Of a stretch of DNA of 64,000 bases, positions 44,701 to 58,653 are shown piece by piece. This stretch comes from Megalopta genalis (Eukaryota > Arthropoda > Insecta > Hymenoptera > Halictidae). Position numbers and translations under genes: made by a program. Position 1 is the first letter of the stretch, and each line of letters begins with the position of its first letter. The stretch spans positions 24,603,375 through 24,667,374 of the forward strand of contig NC_135019.1 of the NCBI RefSeq assembly GCF_051020955.1. The letters run 5' to 3'. The notes beneath the pieces were generated by a model. That model was not told the origin of the DNA. It saw only the letters and a program-made list of their open reading frames with translations, and did not search any database.

Positions 44701-45546
44701 ACAAACAACGAAGAAGAAACAACAAACAACAAACAACGAAGAACAAACAACAAACAACAAACAACGAAGAACAAACAACAAACAACAAACAACGAAGAAC
44801 AATCAACAAACCACAAACAACGAAGAACAAACAACAAACAACAAACAACGAAGAACAAACAACAAACAACAAACAACGAAGAACAAACAACAAACAACGA
44901 AGAACAAACAACAAACAACGAAGAACAACCAACAAACAACAAACAACGAAGAACAAACAACAAACAACAAACAACGAAGAACAAACAGCAAACAACAAAC
45001 AACGAAGAACAAACAACAAACAACAAACAACGAAGTACAAACAACAAACAAAGAAGAACAAACAACAAACCACAAACAACGAAGAACAAACAACAAACAA
45101 CAAACAACGAAGAACAAACAACAAACAACAAACAACGAAGAACAAACAACAAACAACAAACAACGAAGAACAAACAACAAACAACAAACAACGAAGAACA
45201 AACAACAAACAACGAAGAACAAACAACAAACAACAAACAACGAAGAACAAACAACAAACAACGAAGAACAAACAACAAACAACGAAGAACAAACAACAAA
45301 CAACGAAGAACAAACAACAAACAACAAACAACGAAGAACAAACAACAAACAACAAACAACGAAGAACAAACAACAAACAACAAACAACAAACAGCAAACA
45401 ACGAAGAACAAACAACAAACAACAAACAACGAAGAACAAACAACAAACAACAAACAACGAAGAACAAACAACAAACAGCAAACAACGAAGAACAAACAAC
45501 AAACAACAAACAACGAAGAACAAACAACAAACAACAAACAACGAAG
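41733..45546. repeat. Mixed array with seven GTAC cassettes
   Basis: GTAC/AAAGAAG/CCAC cassettes have T at 42202, 42545, 42909, 43511, 44308, 44665 and 45036. Five of the six spacings are multiples of 7 (343, 364, 602, 357, 371). The exception spans a phase break near 44040 and a poly-A break near 44112. A GGAC/GATGAAC landmark with ATG at 43214 and 43235 lies inside. ZXY and CATCGAAC words near 41.87-41.95 kb resemble those near 36.6 kb. Confidence 0.9.
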
Positions 45547-45679
45547 AACAAACAACAAACAACAAACAACAAACAACAAACAACAAACAACAAACAACAA
45601 ACAACAAACAACAAACAACAAACAACAAACAACAAACAACAAACAACAAACAACAAACAACAAACAACAAACAACAAAC
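45547..45679. repeat. X block, 19 copies
   Basis: 133 bp of pure AACAAAC between Z-containing words. Confidence 0.93.
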
Positions 45680-46029
45680 AACGAAGAACAAACAACAAAC
45701 AACAAACATCGAAGAACAAACAACAAACAACAAACAACGAAGAAAAAAAACAAACAACGAAGAAGAAACAACAAACAACAAACAACGAAGAACAAACAAC
45801 AAACAACAAACAACGAAGAACAAACAACAAACAACAAACAACGAAGAACAAACAACAAACAACAAACAACCAAGAACAAACAGCAAACAACAAACAACGA
45901 AGAACAAACAACAAACAACAAACAACGAAGAACAAACAACAAACAACGAAGAACAAACAACAAACCACAAACAACGAAGAACAAACAACACACAACAAAC
46001 AACGAAGAACAAACAACAAACAACAAACA
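45680..46029. repeat. Mixed linker with CATCGAAG, poly-A break and CCAAG
   Basis: A CATCGAAG near 45708, a GAAGAAAAAAAAC break near 45741, an AACCAAG near 45869, a CCAC near 45964 and an ACACAAC near 45989 lie among ZXX and ZXXX words. Confidence 0.87.
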
Positions 46030-46287
46030 ACGAAGAACAAACAACAAACAACGAAGAACAAACAACAAACAACGAAGAACAAACAACAAACAACGAAGAA
46101 CAAACAACAAACAACGAAGAACAAACAACAAACAACGAAGAACAAACAACAAACAACGAAGAACAAACAACAAACAACGAAGAACAAACAACAAACAACG
46201 AAGAACAAACAACAAACAACGAAGAACAAACAACAAACAACGAAGAACAAACAACAAACAACGAAGAACAAACAACAAACAACGAAG
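46030..46287. repeat. ZXX (21-bp) array
   Basis: About twelve regular ZXX words lead into the following X block. Confidence 0.93.
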
Positions 46288-46644
46288 AACAAACAACAAA
46301 CAACAAACAACAAACAACAAACAACAAACAACAAACAACAAACAACAAACAACAAACAACAAACAACAAACAACAAACAACAAACAACAAACAACAAACA
46401 ACAAACAACAAACAACAAACAACAAACAACAAACAACAAACAACAAACAACAAACAACAAACAACAAACAACAAACAACAAACAACAAACAACAAACAAC
46501 AAACAACAAACAACAAACAACAAACAACAAACAACAAACAACAAACAACAAACAACAAACAACAAACAACAAACAACAAACAACAAACAACAAACAACGA
46601 AGAACAAACAACAAACAACGAAGAACAAACAACAAACAACGAAG
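46288..46644. repeat. X block of 44 copies with a ZXX triplet
   Basis: 308 bp of pure X (46288-46595) is followed by three Z-headed words with Z at 46596, 46617 and 46638. A similar triplet embedded in X lies near 27.43 and 27.55 kb. Confidence 0.93.
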
Positions 46645-49600
46645 AACAAACAACAAACAACAAACAACAAACAACAAACAACAAACAACAAACAACAAAC
46701 AACAAACAACAAACAACAAACAACAAACAACAAACAACAAACAACAAACAACAAACAACAAACAACAAACAACAAACAACAAACAACAAACAACAAACAA
46801 CAAACAACAAACAACAAACAACAAACAACAAACAACAAACAACAAACAACAAACAACAAACAACAAACAACAAACAACAAACAACAAACAACAAACAACA
46901 AACAACAAACAACAAACAACAAACAACAAACAACAAACAACAAACAACAAACAACAAACAACAAACAACAAACAACAAACAACAAACAACAAACAACAAA
47001 CAACAAACAACAAACAACAAACAACAAACAACAAACAACAAACAACAAACAACAAACAACAAACAACAAACAACAAACAACAAACAACAAACAACAAACA
47101 ACAAACAACAAACAACAAACAACAAACAACAAACAACAAACAACAAACAACAAACAACAAACAACAAACAACAAACAACAAACAACAAACAACAAACAAC
47201 AAACAACAAACAACAAACAACAAACAACAAACAACAAACAACAAACAACAAACAACAAACAACAAACAACAAACAACAAACAACAAACAACAAACAACAA
47301 ACAACAAACAACAAACAACAAACAACAAACAACAAACAACAAACAACAAACAACAAACAACAAACAACAAACAACAAACAACAAACAACAAACAACAAAC
47401 AACAAACAACAAACAACAAACAACAAACAACAAACAACAAACAACAAACAACAAACAACAAACAACAAACAACAAACAACAAACAACAAACAACAAACAA
47501 CAAACAACAAACAACAAACAACAAACAACAAACAACAAACAACAAACAACAAACAACAAACAACAAACAACAAACAACAAACAACAAACAACAAACAACA
47601 AACAACAAACAACAAACAACAAACAACAAACAACAAACAACAAACAACAAACAACAAACAACAAACAACAAACAACAAACAACAAACAACAAACAACAAA
47701 CAACAAACAACAAACAACAAACAACAAACAACAAACAACAAACAACAAACAACAAACAACAAACAACAAACAACAAACAACAAACAACAAACAACAAACA
47801 ACAAACAACAAACAACAAACAACAAACAACAAACAACAAACAACAAACAACAAACAACAAACAACAAACAACAAACAACAAACAACAAACAACAAACAAC
47901 AAACAACAAACAACAAACAACAAACAACAAACAACAAACAACAAACAACAAACAACAAACAACAAACAACAAACAACAAACAACAAACAACAAACAACAA
48001 ACAACAAACAACAAACAACAAACAACAAACAACAAACAACAAACAACAAACAACAAACAACAAACAACAAACAACAAACAACAAACAACAAACAACAAAC
48101 AACAAACAACAAACAACAAACAACAAACAACAAACAACAAACAACAAACAACAAACAACAAACAACAAACAACAAACAACAAACAACAAACAACAAACAA
48201 CAAACAACAAACAACAAACAACAAACAACAAACAACAAACAACAAACAACAAACAACAAACAACAAACAACAAACAACAAACAACAAACAACAAACAACA
48301 AACAACAAACAACAAACAACAAACAACAAACAACAAACAACAAACAACAAACAACAAACAACAAACAACAAACAACAAACAACAAACAACAAACAACAAA
48401 CAACAAACAACAAACAACAAACAACAAACAACAAACAACAAACAACAAACAACAAACAACAAACAACAAACAACAAACAACAAACAACAAACAACAAACA
48501 ACAAACAACAAACAACAAACAACAAACAACAAACAACAAACAACAAACAACAAACAACAAACAACAAACAACAAACAACAAACAACAAACAACAAACAAC
48601 AAACAACAAACAACAAACAACAAACAACAAACAACAAACAACAAACAACAAACAACAAACAACAAACAACAAACAACAAACAACAAACAACAAACAACAA
48701 ACAACAAACAACAAACAACAAACAACAAACAACAAACAACAAACAACAAACAACAAACAACAAACAACAAACAACAAACAACAAACAACAAACAACAAAC
48801 AACAAACAACAAACAACAAACAACAAACAACAAACAACAAACAACAAACAACAAACAACAAACAACAAACAACAAACAACAAACAACAAACAACAAACAA
48901 CAAACAACAAACAACAAACAACAAACAACAAACAACAAACAACAAACAACAAACAACAAACAACAAACAACAAACAACAAACAACAAACAACAAACAACA
49001 AACAACAAACAACAAACAACAAACAACAAACAACAAACAACAAACAACAAACAACAAACAACAAACAACAAACAACAAACAACAAACAACAAACAACAAA
49101 CAACAAACAACAAACAACAAACAACAAACAACAAACAACAAACAACAAACAACAAACAACAAACAACAAACAACAAACAACAAACAACAAACAACAAACA
49201 ACAAACAACAAACAACAAACAACAAACAACAAACAACAAACAACAAACAACAAACAACAAACAACAAACAACAAACAACAAACAACAAACAACAAACAAC
49301 AAACAACAAACAACAAACAACAAACAACAAACAACAAACAACAAACAACAAACAACAAACAACAAACAACAAACAACAAACAACAAACAACAAACAACAA
49401 ACAACAAACAACAAACAACAAACAACAAACAACAAACAACAAACAACAAACAACAAACAACAAACAACAAACAACAAACAACAAACAACAAACAACAAAC
49501 AACAAACAACAAACAACAAACAACAAACAACAAACAACAAACAACAAACAACAAACAACAAACAACAAACAACAAACAACAAACAACAAACAACAAACAA

Positions 49601-49654
49601 CAAACAACAAACAACAAACAACAAACAACAAACAACAAACAACAAACAACAAAC
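46645..49654. repeat. Pure X block, 430 copies, longest in the window
   Basis: 3,010 bp equals exactly 430 units of AACAAAC with no interruption that I could see. The + strand contains only A and C, the - strand only G and T. Such perfection over 3 kb implies very recent amplification or continuous homogenisation, or an assembly that has smoothed the array. Confidence 0.95.
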
Positions 49655-52600
49655 AACGAAGAACAAACAACAAACAACGAAGAACAAACAACAAACAACA
49701 ATCAACGAAGAACAAACAACAAACAACAAACAACGAAGAACAAACAACAAACAACAAACAACAAACAACGAAGAACAAACAACAAACAACAAACAACGAA
49801 GAACAAACAGCAAACAACAAACAACGAAGAACAAACAACAAACAACAAACAACGAAGTACAAACAACAAACAAAGAAGAACAAACAACAAACCACAAACA
49901 ACGAAGAACAAACAACAAACAACAAACAACGAAGAACAAACAACAAACAACAAACAACGAAGAACAAACAACAAACAACAAACAACGAAGAACAAACAAC
50001 AAACAACGAAGAACAAACAACAAACAACGAAGAACAAACAACAAACAACGAAGAACAAACAACAAACAACAAACAACGAAGAACAAACAACAAACAACAA
50101 ACAACGAAGAACAAACAACAAACAACAAACAACGAAGAACAAACAACAAACAACAAACAACAAACAGCAAACAACGAAGAACAAACAACAAACAACAAAC
50201 AACGAAGAACAAACAACAAACAACAAACAACAAACAACGAAGAACAAACAACAAACAACAAACAACAAACAACAAACAGCAAACAACGAAGAACAAACAA
50301 CAAACAACAAACAACGAAGAACAAACAACAAACAACAAACAACAAACAACGAAGAACAAACAACAAACAGCAAACAACGAAGAACAAACAACAAACAACA
50401 AACAACGAAGAACAAACAACAAACAACAAACAACGAAGAACAAACAACAAACAACAAACAACGAAGAACAAACAGCAAACAACAAACAACGAAGAACAAA
50501 CAACAAACAACGAAGTACAAACAACAAACAAAGAAGAACAAACAACAAACCACAAACAACGAAGAACAAACAACAAACAACAAACAACGAAGAACAAACA
50601 ACAAACAACAAACAACGAAGAACAAACAACAAACAACGAAGAACAAACAACAAACAACAAACAACGAAGAACAAACAACAAACAACAAACAACGAAGAAC
50701 AAACAACAAACAACGAAGAACAAACAACAAACAACGAAGAACAAACAACAAACAACGAAGGACAAACAACAAACAACGATGAACAAACAACAAACAACGA
50801 TGAACAAACAACAAACAACGAAGAACAAACAACAAACAACGAAGAACAAACAACAAACAACGAAGAACAAACAACAAACAACGAAGAACAAACAACAAAC
50901 AACGAAGCACAAACAACAAACAACGAAGAACAAACAAGAAACAACGAAGAACAAACAACAAACAACGAAGAACAAACAACAAACAACGAAGAACAAACAA
51001 CAAACAACGAAGAACAAACAGCAAACAACAAACAACGAAGAACAAACAACAAACAACAAACAACGAAGTACAAACAACAAACAAAGAAGAACAAACAACA
51101 AACCACAAACAACGAAGAACAAACAACAAACAACAAACAACGAAGAACAAACAACAAACAACAAACAACGAAGAACAAACAACAAACAACAAACAACGAA
51201 GAACGAACAACAAACAACAAACAACGAAGAACAAACAACAAACAACGAAGAACAAACAACAAACAACGAAGAACAAACAACAAACAACGAAGAACAAACA
51301 ACAATCAACGAAGAACAAACAACAAACAACGAAGAACAAACAACAAACAACGAAGAACAAACAACAAACAACGAAGAACAAACAACAAACAACAAACAAC
51401 GAAGAACAAACAACAAACAACGAAGAACAAACAACAAACAACAAACAACGAAGAACAAACAACAAACAACAAACAACAAACAGCAAACAACGAAGAACAA
51501 ACAACAAACAACGAAGAACAAACAACAAACAACAAACAACGAAGAACAAACAACAAACAGCAAACAACGAAGAACAAACAACAAACAACAAACAACGAAG
51601 AACAAACAACAAACAACAAACAACGAAGAACAAACAACAAACAACAAACAACAAACAACAAACAACAAACAACGAAGAACAAACAACAAACAACAAACAA
51701 CGAAGAACAAACAACAAACAACGAAGAAAAAAAACAAACAACAAACAACGAAGAAGTAACAACAAACAACAAACAACGAAGAACAAACAACAAACAACAA
51801 ACAACGAAGAACAAACAACAAACAACAAACAACGAAGAACAAACAACAAACAACGAAGAACAAACAGCAAACAACAAACAACGAAGAACAAACAACAAAC
51901 AACAAACAACGAAGTACAAACAACAAACAAAGAAGAACAAACAACAAACCACAAACAACGAAGAACAAACAACAAACAACAAACAACGAAGAACAAACAA
52001 CAAACAACAAACAACGAAGAACAAACAACAAACAACGAAGAACAAACAACAAACAACAAACAACGAAGAACAAACAACAAACAACAAACAACGAAGAACA
52101 AACAACAAACAACGAAGAACAAACAACAAACAACGAAGAACAAACAACAAACAACAAACAACGAAGAACAAACAACAAACAACAAACAACGAAGAACAAA
52201 CAGCAAACAACAAACAACGAAGGACAAACAACAAACAACAAACAACGAAGTACAAACAACAAACAAAGAAGAACAAACAACAAACCACAAACAACGAAGA
52301 ACAAACAACAAACAACAAACAACGAAGAACAAACAACAAACAACAAACAACGAAGAACAAACAACAAACAACAAACAACGAAGAACAAACAACAAACAAC
52401 AAACAACGAAGAACAAACAACAAACAACGAAGAACAAACAACAAACAACAAACAACGAAGAACAAACAACAAACAACGAAGAACAAACAACAAACAACGA
52501 AGAACAAACAACAAACAACAAACAACGAAGAACAAACAACAAACAACAAACAACGAAGAACAAACAATAAACAACAAACAACGAAGAACAAACAACAAAC

Positions 52601-53159
52601 AACAAACAACGAAGAACAAACAACAAACAACAAACAACGAAGAACAAACAACAAACAGCAAACAACGAAGAACAAACAACAAACAACAAACAACGAAGAA
52701 CAAACAACAAACAACAAACAACGAAGAACAAACAACAAACAACAAACAACAAACAACAAACAACAAACAACAAACAACAAACAACAAACAACAAACAACA
52801 AACAACAAACAACAAACAACAAACAACAAACAACGAAGAACAAACAACAAACAACAAACAACGAAGAAAAAAAAACAAACAACAAACAACGAAGAAGTAA
52901 CAACAAACAACAAACAACGAAGAACAAACAACAAACAACAACAACGAAGAACAAACAACAAACAACAAACAACGAAGAACAAACAACAAACAACGAAGAA
53001 CAAACAGCAAACAACAAACAACGAAGAACAAACAACAAACAACAAACAACGAAGTACAAACAACAAACAAAGAAGAACAAACAACAAACCACAAACAACG
53101 AAGAACAAACAACAAACAACAAACAACGAAGAACAAACAACAAACAACAAACAACAAAC
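49655..53159. repeat. Mixed array with six GTAC cassettes
   Basis: Cassettes have GTAC T at 49858, 50516, 51069, 51915, 52251 and 53055. A GGAC/GATGAAC landmark has ATG at 50779 and 50800. GTAAC markers near 51757 and 52897 follow poly-A breaks. A run of ZXXX/ZXX words with AGCAAAC and AGCAAAC-like variants fills the rest. An ACAACAACG phase break lies near 52940. Confidence 0.9.
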
Positions 53160-54062
53160 AACGAAGAACAAACAACAAACAACGAAGAACAAACAACAAA
53201 CAACGAAGAACAAACAACAAACAACGAAGAACAAACAACAAACAACGAAGAACAAACAACAAACAACGAAGAACAAACAACAAACAACGAAGAACAAACA
53301 ACAAACAACGAAGAACAAACAACAAACAACAAACAACGAAGAACAAACAACAAACAACGAAGAACAAACAACAAACAACGAAGAACAAACAACAAACAAC
53401 GAAGAACAAACAACAAACAACGAAGAACAAACAACAAACAACGAAGAACAAACAACAAACAACGAAGAACAAACAACAAACAACGAAGAACAAACAACAA
53501 ACAACGAAGAACAAACAACAAACAACGAAGAACAAACAACAAACAACGAAGAACAAACAACAAACAACGAAGAACAAACAACAAACAACGAAGAACAAAC
53601 AACAAACAACGAAGAACAAACAACAAACAACGAAGAACAAACAACAAACAACGAAGAACAAACAACAAACAACGAAGAACAAACAACAAACAACGAAGAA
53701 CAAACAACAAACAACGAAGAACAAACAACAAACAACGAAGAACAAACAACAAACAACGAAGAACAAACAACAAACAACGAAGAACAAACAACAAACAACG
53801 AAGAACAAACAACAAACAACGAAGAACAAACAACAAACAACGAAGAACAAACAACAAACAACGAAGAACAAACAACAAACAACGAAGAACAAACAACAAA
53901 CAACGAAGAACAAACAACAAACAACGAAGAACAAACAACAAACAACGAAGAACAAACAACAAACAACGAAGAACAAACAACAAACAACGAAGAACAAACA
54001 ACAAACAACGAAGAACAAACAACAAACAACGAAGAACAAACAACAAACAACGAAGAACAAAC
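53160..54062. repeat. HOR copy 1: first ZXX array
   Basis: 129 heptamers: 41 ZXX words, one ZXXX near 53320, and a final Z-X that joins the AAGAAAC array. The matching array at 59081-60018 also has 41 ZXX words. Confidence 0.94.
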
Positions 54063-54342
54063 AAGAAACAACGAAGGACAAACAAGAAACAACGAAGAAC
54101 AAACAAGAAACAACGAAGAACAAACAAGAAACAACGAAGAACAAACAAGAAACAACGAAGAACAAACAAGAAACAACGAAGAACAAACAAGAAACAACGA
54201 AGAACAAACAAGAAACAACGAAGAACAAACAAGAAACAACGAAGAACAAACAAGAAACAACGAAGAACAAACAAGAAACAACGAAGAACAAACAAGAAAC
54301 AACGAAGAACAAACAAGTAACAACGAAGAACAAACAAGAAAC
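54063..54342. repeat. HOR copy 1: AAGAAAC array, 14 units
   Basis: Fourteen 21-bp-spaced AAGAAAC variants (C changed to G at position 3 of X), each preceded by Z-X. A GGAC variant follows the first. The penultimate unit is AAGTAAC at 54315-54321. The second HOR copy has fifteen. Confidence 0.94.
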
Positions 54343-54845
54343 AACAAACAACAAACAACGAAGAACAAACAACAAACAACAAACAACGAAGAAAAAAAAA
54401 CAAACAACAAACAACGAAGAAGTAACAACAAACAACAAACAACGAAGAACAAACAACAAACAACGAAGAACAAACAACAAACAACAAACAACGAAGAACA
54501 AACAACAAACAACAAACAACGAAGAACAAACAGCAAACAACAAACAACGAAGAAAAAAAAACAAACAACAAACAACGAAGAAGTAACAACAAACAACAAA
54601 CAACGAAGAACAAACAACAAACAACAACAACGAAGAACAAACAACAAACAACAAACAACGAAGAACAAACAACAAACAACGAAGAACAAACAGCAAACAA
54701 CAAACAACGAAGAACAAACAACAAACAACAAACAACGAAGTACAAACAACAAACAAAGAAGAACAAACAACAAACCACAAACAACGAAGAACAAACAACA
54801 AACAACAAACAACGAAGAACAAACAACAAACAACAAACAACAAAC
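54343..54845. repeat. HOR copy 1: poly-A, GTAAC and GTAC cassette segment
   Basis: Two poly-A breaks (near 54391 and 54553), two GTAAC markers (T at 54423 and near 54583), an ACAACAACG phase break near 54626, and a GTAC/AAAGAAG/CCAC cassette with T at 54741. Confidence 0.92.
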
Positions 54846-55958
54846 AACGAAGAACAAACAACAAACAACGAAGAACAAACAACAAACAACGAAGAACAAA
54901 CAACAAACAACGAAGAACAAACAACAAACAACGAAGAACAAACAACAAACAACGAAGAACAAACAACAAACAACGAAGAACAAACAACAAACAACGAAGA
55001 ACAAACAACAACCAACGAAGAACAAACAACAAACAACGAAGAACAAACAACAAACAACGAAGAACAAACAACAAACAACGACGAACAAACAACAAACAAC
55101 GAAGAACAAACAACAAACAACGAAGAACAAACAACAAACAACGAAGAACAAACAACAAACAACGAAGAACAAACAACAAACAACGAAGAACAAACAACAA
55201 ACAACGAAGAACAAACAACAAACAACGAAGAACAAACAACAAACAACGAAGAACAAACAACAAACAACGAAGAACAAACAACAAACAACGAAGAACAAAC
55301 AACAAACAACGAAGAACAAACAACAAACAACGAAGAACAAACAACAAACAACGAAGAACAAACAACAAACAACGAAGAACAAACAACAAACAACGAAGAA
55401 CAAACAACAAACAACGAAGAACAAACAACAAACAACGAAGAACAAACAACAAACAACGAAGAACAAACAACAAACAACGAAGAACAAACAACAAACAACG
55501 AAGAACAAACAACAAACAACGAAGAACAAACAACAAACAACGAAGAACAAACAACAAACAACGAAGAACAAACAACAAACAACGAAGAACAAACAACAAA
55601 CAACGAAGAACAAACAACAAACAACGAAGAACAAACAACAAACAACGAAGAACAAACAACAAACAACGAAGAACAAACAACAAACAACGAAGAACAAACA
55701 ACAAACAACGAAGAACAAACAACAAACAACGAAGAACAAACAACAAACAACGAAGAACAAACAACAAACAACGAAGAACAAACAACAAACAACGAAGAAC
55801 AAACAACAAACAACGAAGAACAAACAACAAACAACGAAGAACAAACAACAAACAACGAAGAACAAACAACAAACAACGAAGAACAAACAACAAACAACGA
55901 AGAACAAACAACAAACAACGAAGAACAAACAACAAACAACGAAGAACAAACAACAAAC
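54846..55958. repeat. HOR copy 1: second ZXX array, 53 words
   Basis: 1,113 bp equals 53 ZXX words. A CCAACG variant near 55012 and an AACGACG variant near 55080 mark positions shared with copy 2 at an offset of 6,019 bp. Confidence 0.94.
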
Positions 55959-56637
55959 AACGAAGAACGAACAACGAACAACGAAGAACGAACAACGAAC
56001 AACGAAGAACGAACAACGAACAACGAAGAACGAACAACGAACAACGAACAACGAACAACGAACAACGAACAACGAACAACGAACAACGAACAACGAACAA
56101 CGAACAACGAACAACGAACAACGAACAACGAACAACGAACAACGAACAACGAACAACGAACAACGAACAACGAACAACGAACAACGAACAACGAACAACG
56201 AACAACGAACAACGAACAACGAACAACGAAGAACGAACAACGAAGAACGAACAACGAAGAACGAACAACGAAGAACGAACAACGAAGAACGAACAACGAA
56301 GAACGAACAACGAAGAACGAACAACGAAGAACGAAGAACGAAGAACGAAGAACGAACAACGAACAACGAACAACGAACAACGAACAACGAACAACGAACA
56401 ACGAACAACGAACAACGAACAACGAACAACGAACAACGAACAACGAACAACGAACAACGAACAACGAACAACGAACAACGAACAACGAACAACGAACAAC
56501 GAACAACGAACAACGAACAACGAACAACGAACAACGAACAACGAACAACGAACAACGAACAACGAACAACGAACAACGAACAACGAACAACGAACAACGA
56601 ACAACGAACAACGAAGAACGAACAACGAAGAACGAAC
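55959..56637. repeat. HOR copy 1: Y zone with ZYY and ZY words
   Basis: 97 heptamers: ZYY words, a pure Y stretch, a ZY dinucleotide-word run near 56226-56330, a short ZZZ run near 56330-56352, pure Y, and two closing ZY words. Confidence 0.93.
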
Positions 56638-57176
56638 AACAAACAACGAAGAACAAACAACAAACAACGAAGAACAAACAACAAACAACGAAGAACAAAC
56701 AACAAACAACGAAGAACAAACAACAAACAACGAAGAACAAACAACAAACAACAAACAACGAAGAACAAACAACAAACAACAAACAACAAACAGCAAACAA
56801 CGAAGAACAAACAACAAACAACAAACAACGAAGAACAAACAACAAACAACGAAGAACAAACAACAAACAGCAAACAACGAAGAACATACAACAAACAACA
56901 AACAACGAAGAACAAACAACAAACAACAAACAACGAAGAACGAACAACAAACAACAAACAACAAACAACAAACAACGAAGAACAAACAACAAACAACAAA
57001 CAACGAAGAACAAACAACAAACAACAAACAACGAAGAACAAACAGCAAACAACAAACAACGAAGAACAAACAACAAACAACAAACAACGAAGTACAAACA
57101 ACAAACAAAGAAGAACAAACAACAAACCACAAACAACGAAGAACAAACAACAAACAACGAAGAACAAACAACAAAC
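56638..57176. repeat. HOR copy 1: mixed Z/X segment with GTAC cassette
   Basis: ZXX words, AGCAAAC variants, a CATAC variant near 56885 absent from copy 2, ZYX words, and a cassette with GTAC T at 57093. Confidence 0.9.
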
Positions 57177-57708
57177 AACGAAGAACGAACAACGAACAAC
57201 GAAGAACGAACAACGAACAACGAAGAACGAACAACGAACAACGAAGAACGAACAACGAACAACGAAGAACGAACAACGAACAACGAAGAACGAACAACGA
57301 ACAACGAAGAACGAACAACGAACAACGAAGAACGAACAACGAACAACGAAGAACGAACAACGAACAACGAAGAACGAACAACGAACAACGAAGAACGAAC
57401 AACGAACAACGAAGAACGAACAACGAACAACGAAGAACGAACAACGAACAACGAAGAACGAACAACGAACAACGAAGAACGAACAACGAACAACGAAGAA
57501 CGAACAACGAACAACGAAGAACGAACAACGAACAACGAAGAACGAACAACGAACAACGAAGAACGAACAACGAACAACGAAGAACGAACAACGAACAACG
57601 AAGAACGAACAACGAACAACGAAGAACGAACAACGAACAACGAAGAACGAACAACGAACAACGAAGAACGAACAACGAACAACGAAGAACGAACAACGAA
57701 CAACGAAG
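57177..57708. repeat. HOR copy 1: ZYY array, 25 words
   Basis: 532 bp equals 25 ZYY words plus a closing Z. Fully regular at 21 bp. Confidence 0.95.
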
Positions 57709-57841
57709 AACGAGCAACGAGCAACGAAGAACGAGCAACGAGCAACGAAGAACGAGCAACGAGCAACGAAGAACGAGCAACGAGCAACGAGCAACGAACA
57801 ACGAGCAACGAACAACGAGCAACGAGCAACGAACAACGAGC
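57709..57841. repeat. HOR copy 1: AACGAGC zone, 19 heptamers
   Basis: With G for AACGAGC the order is GG Z GG Z GG Z GGG Y G Y GG Y G. The copy-2 zone is the same series with one extra three-heptamer block. Confidence 0.94.
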
Positions 57842-58002
57842 AACGAACAACGAACAACGAACAACGAACAACGAACAACGAACAACGAACAACGAACAAC
57901 GAACAACGAACAACGAACAACGAACAACGAACAACGAACAACGAACAACGAACAACGAACAACGAACAACGAACAACGAACAACGAACAACGAACAACGA
58001 AC
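57842..58002. repeat. HOR copy 1: Y block, 23 copies
   Basis: 161 bp of pure AACGAAC between the AACGAGC zone and the Z run. Confidence 0.95.
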
Positions 58003-58156
58003 AACGAAGAACGAAGAACGAAGAACGAAGAACGAAGAACGAAGAACGAAGAACGAAGAACGAAGAACGAAGAACGAAGAACGAAGAACGAAGAACGAAG
58101 AACGAAGAACGAAGAACGAAGAACGAAGAACGAAGAACGAAGAACGAAGAACGAAG
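58003..58156. repeat. HOR copy 1: pure Z run, 22 copies
   Basis: 154 bp of uninterrupted AACGAAG. Whether copy 2 has the same run cannot be seen because the window ends first. Confidence 0.95.
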
Positions 58157-58422
58157 AACGAACAACGAAGAACGAACAACGAAGAACGAACAACGAACAA
58201 CGAACAACGAACAACGAACAACGAACAACGAACAACGAACAACGAACAACGAACAACGAACAACGAACAACGAACAACGAACAACGAACAACGAACAACG
58301 AACAACGAACAACGAACAACGAACAACGAACAACGAACAACGAACAACGAACAACGAACAACGAACAACGAACAACGAACAACGAACAACGAACAACGAA
58401 GAACGAACAACGAAGAACGAAC
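58157..58422. repeat. HOR copy 1: Y block, 38 heptamers
   Basis: ZY words at each end enclose pure Y. Confidence 0.94.
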
Positions 58423-58653
58423 AACAAACAACGAAGAACAAACAACAAACAACGAAGAACAAACAACAAACAACGAAGAACAAACAACAAACAACGAAGA
58501 ACAAACAACAAACAACGAAGAACAAACAACAAACAACGACGAACAAACAACAAACAACGACGAACAAACAACAAACAACGACGAACAAACAACAAACAAC
58601 GACGAACAAACAACAAACAACGACGAACAAACAACAAACAACGAAGAACAAAC
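58423..58653. repeat. HOR copy 1: ZXX segment with five AACGACG variants
   Basis: After six ZXX words, five consecutive words carry AACGACG in place of Z (58538, 58559, 58580, 58601 and 58622 approximately). The same variant appears singly near 55080 and 61099. Confidence 0.93.

Noticed and set aside
46645..49654. Pure assembly artefact
   Set aside because: Kept as a caution but not adopted. Blocks have different lengths, sharp and distinct borders, and are embedded in variant-rich arrays whose landmarks repeat in order, which is hard to produce by assembly error alone. Exact block lengths remain uncertain.
43214..50782. A 2,522-codon open frame on the + strand starting at ATG, rich in Asn, Gln, Thr and Lys; similar frames start at 355, 7131, 9650, 18377, 20126, 38034 and 50779
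   Set aside because: The ATGs are GATGAAC point variants of the satellite. The frame is open because the + strand is nearly T-free. A Q/N-rich prion-like protein was considered, but the same DNA continues before and after the frame in all phases.
53160..54062. CRISPR array
   Set aside because: There are no unique spacers and no separate repeat and spacer classes. The 21-bp word is repeated without variable inserts and there are no cas genes.
54343..54845. Promoter or terminator signals at A-rich breaks and AATAAAC variants
   Set aside because: AATAAA occurs here as a one-base variant of AACAAAC. It is scattered and has no gene, U-rich context or partner element.
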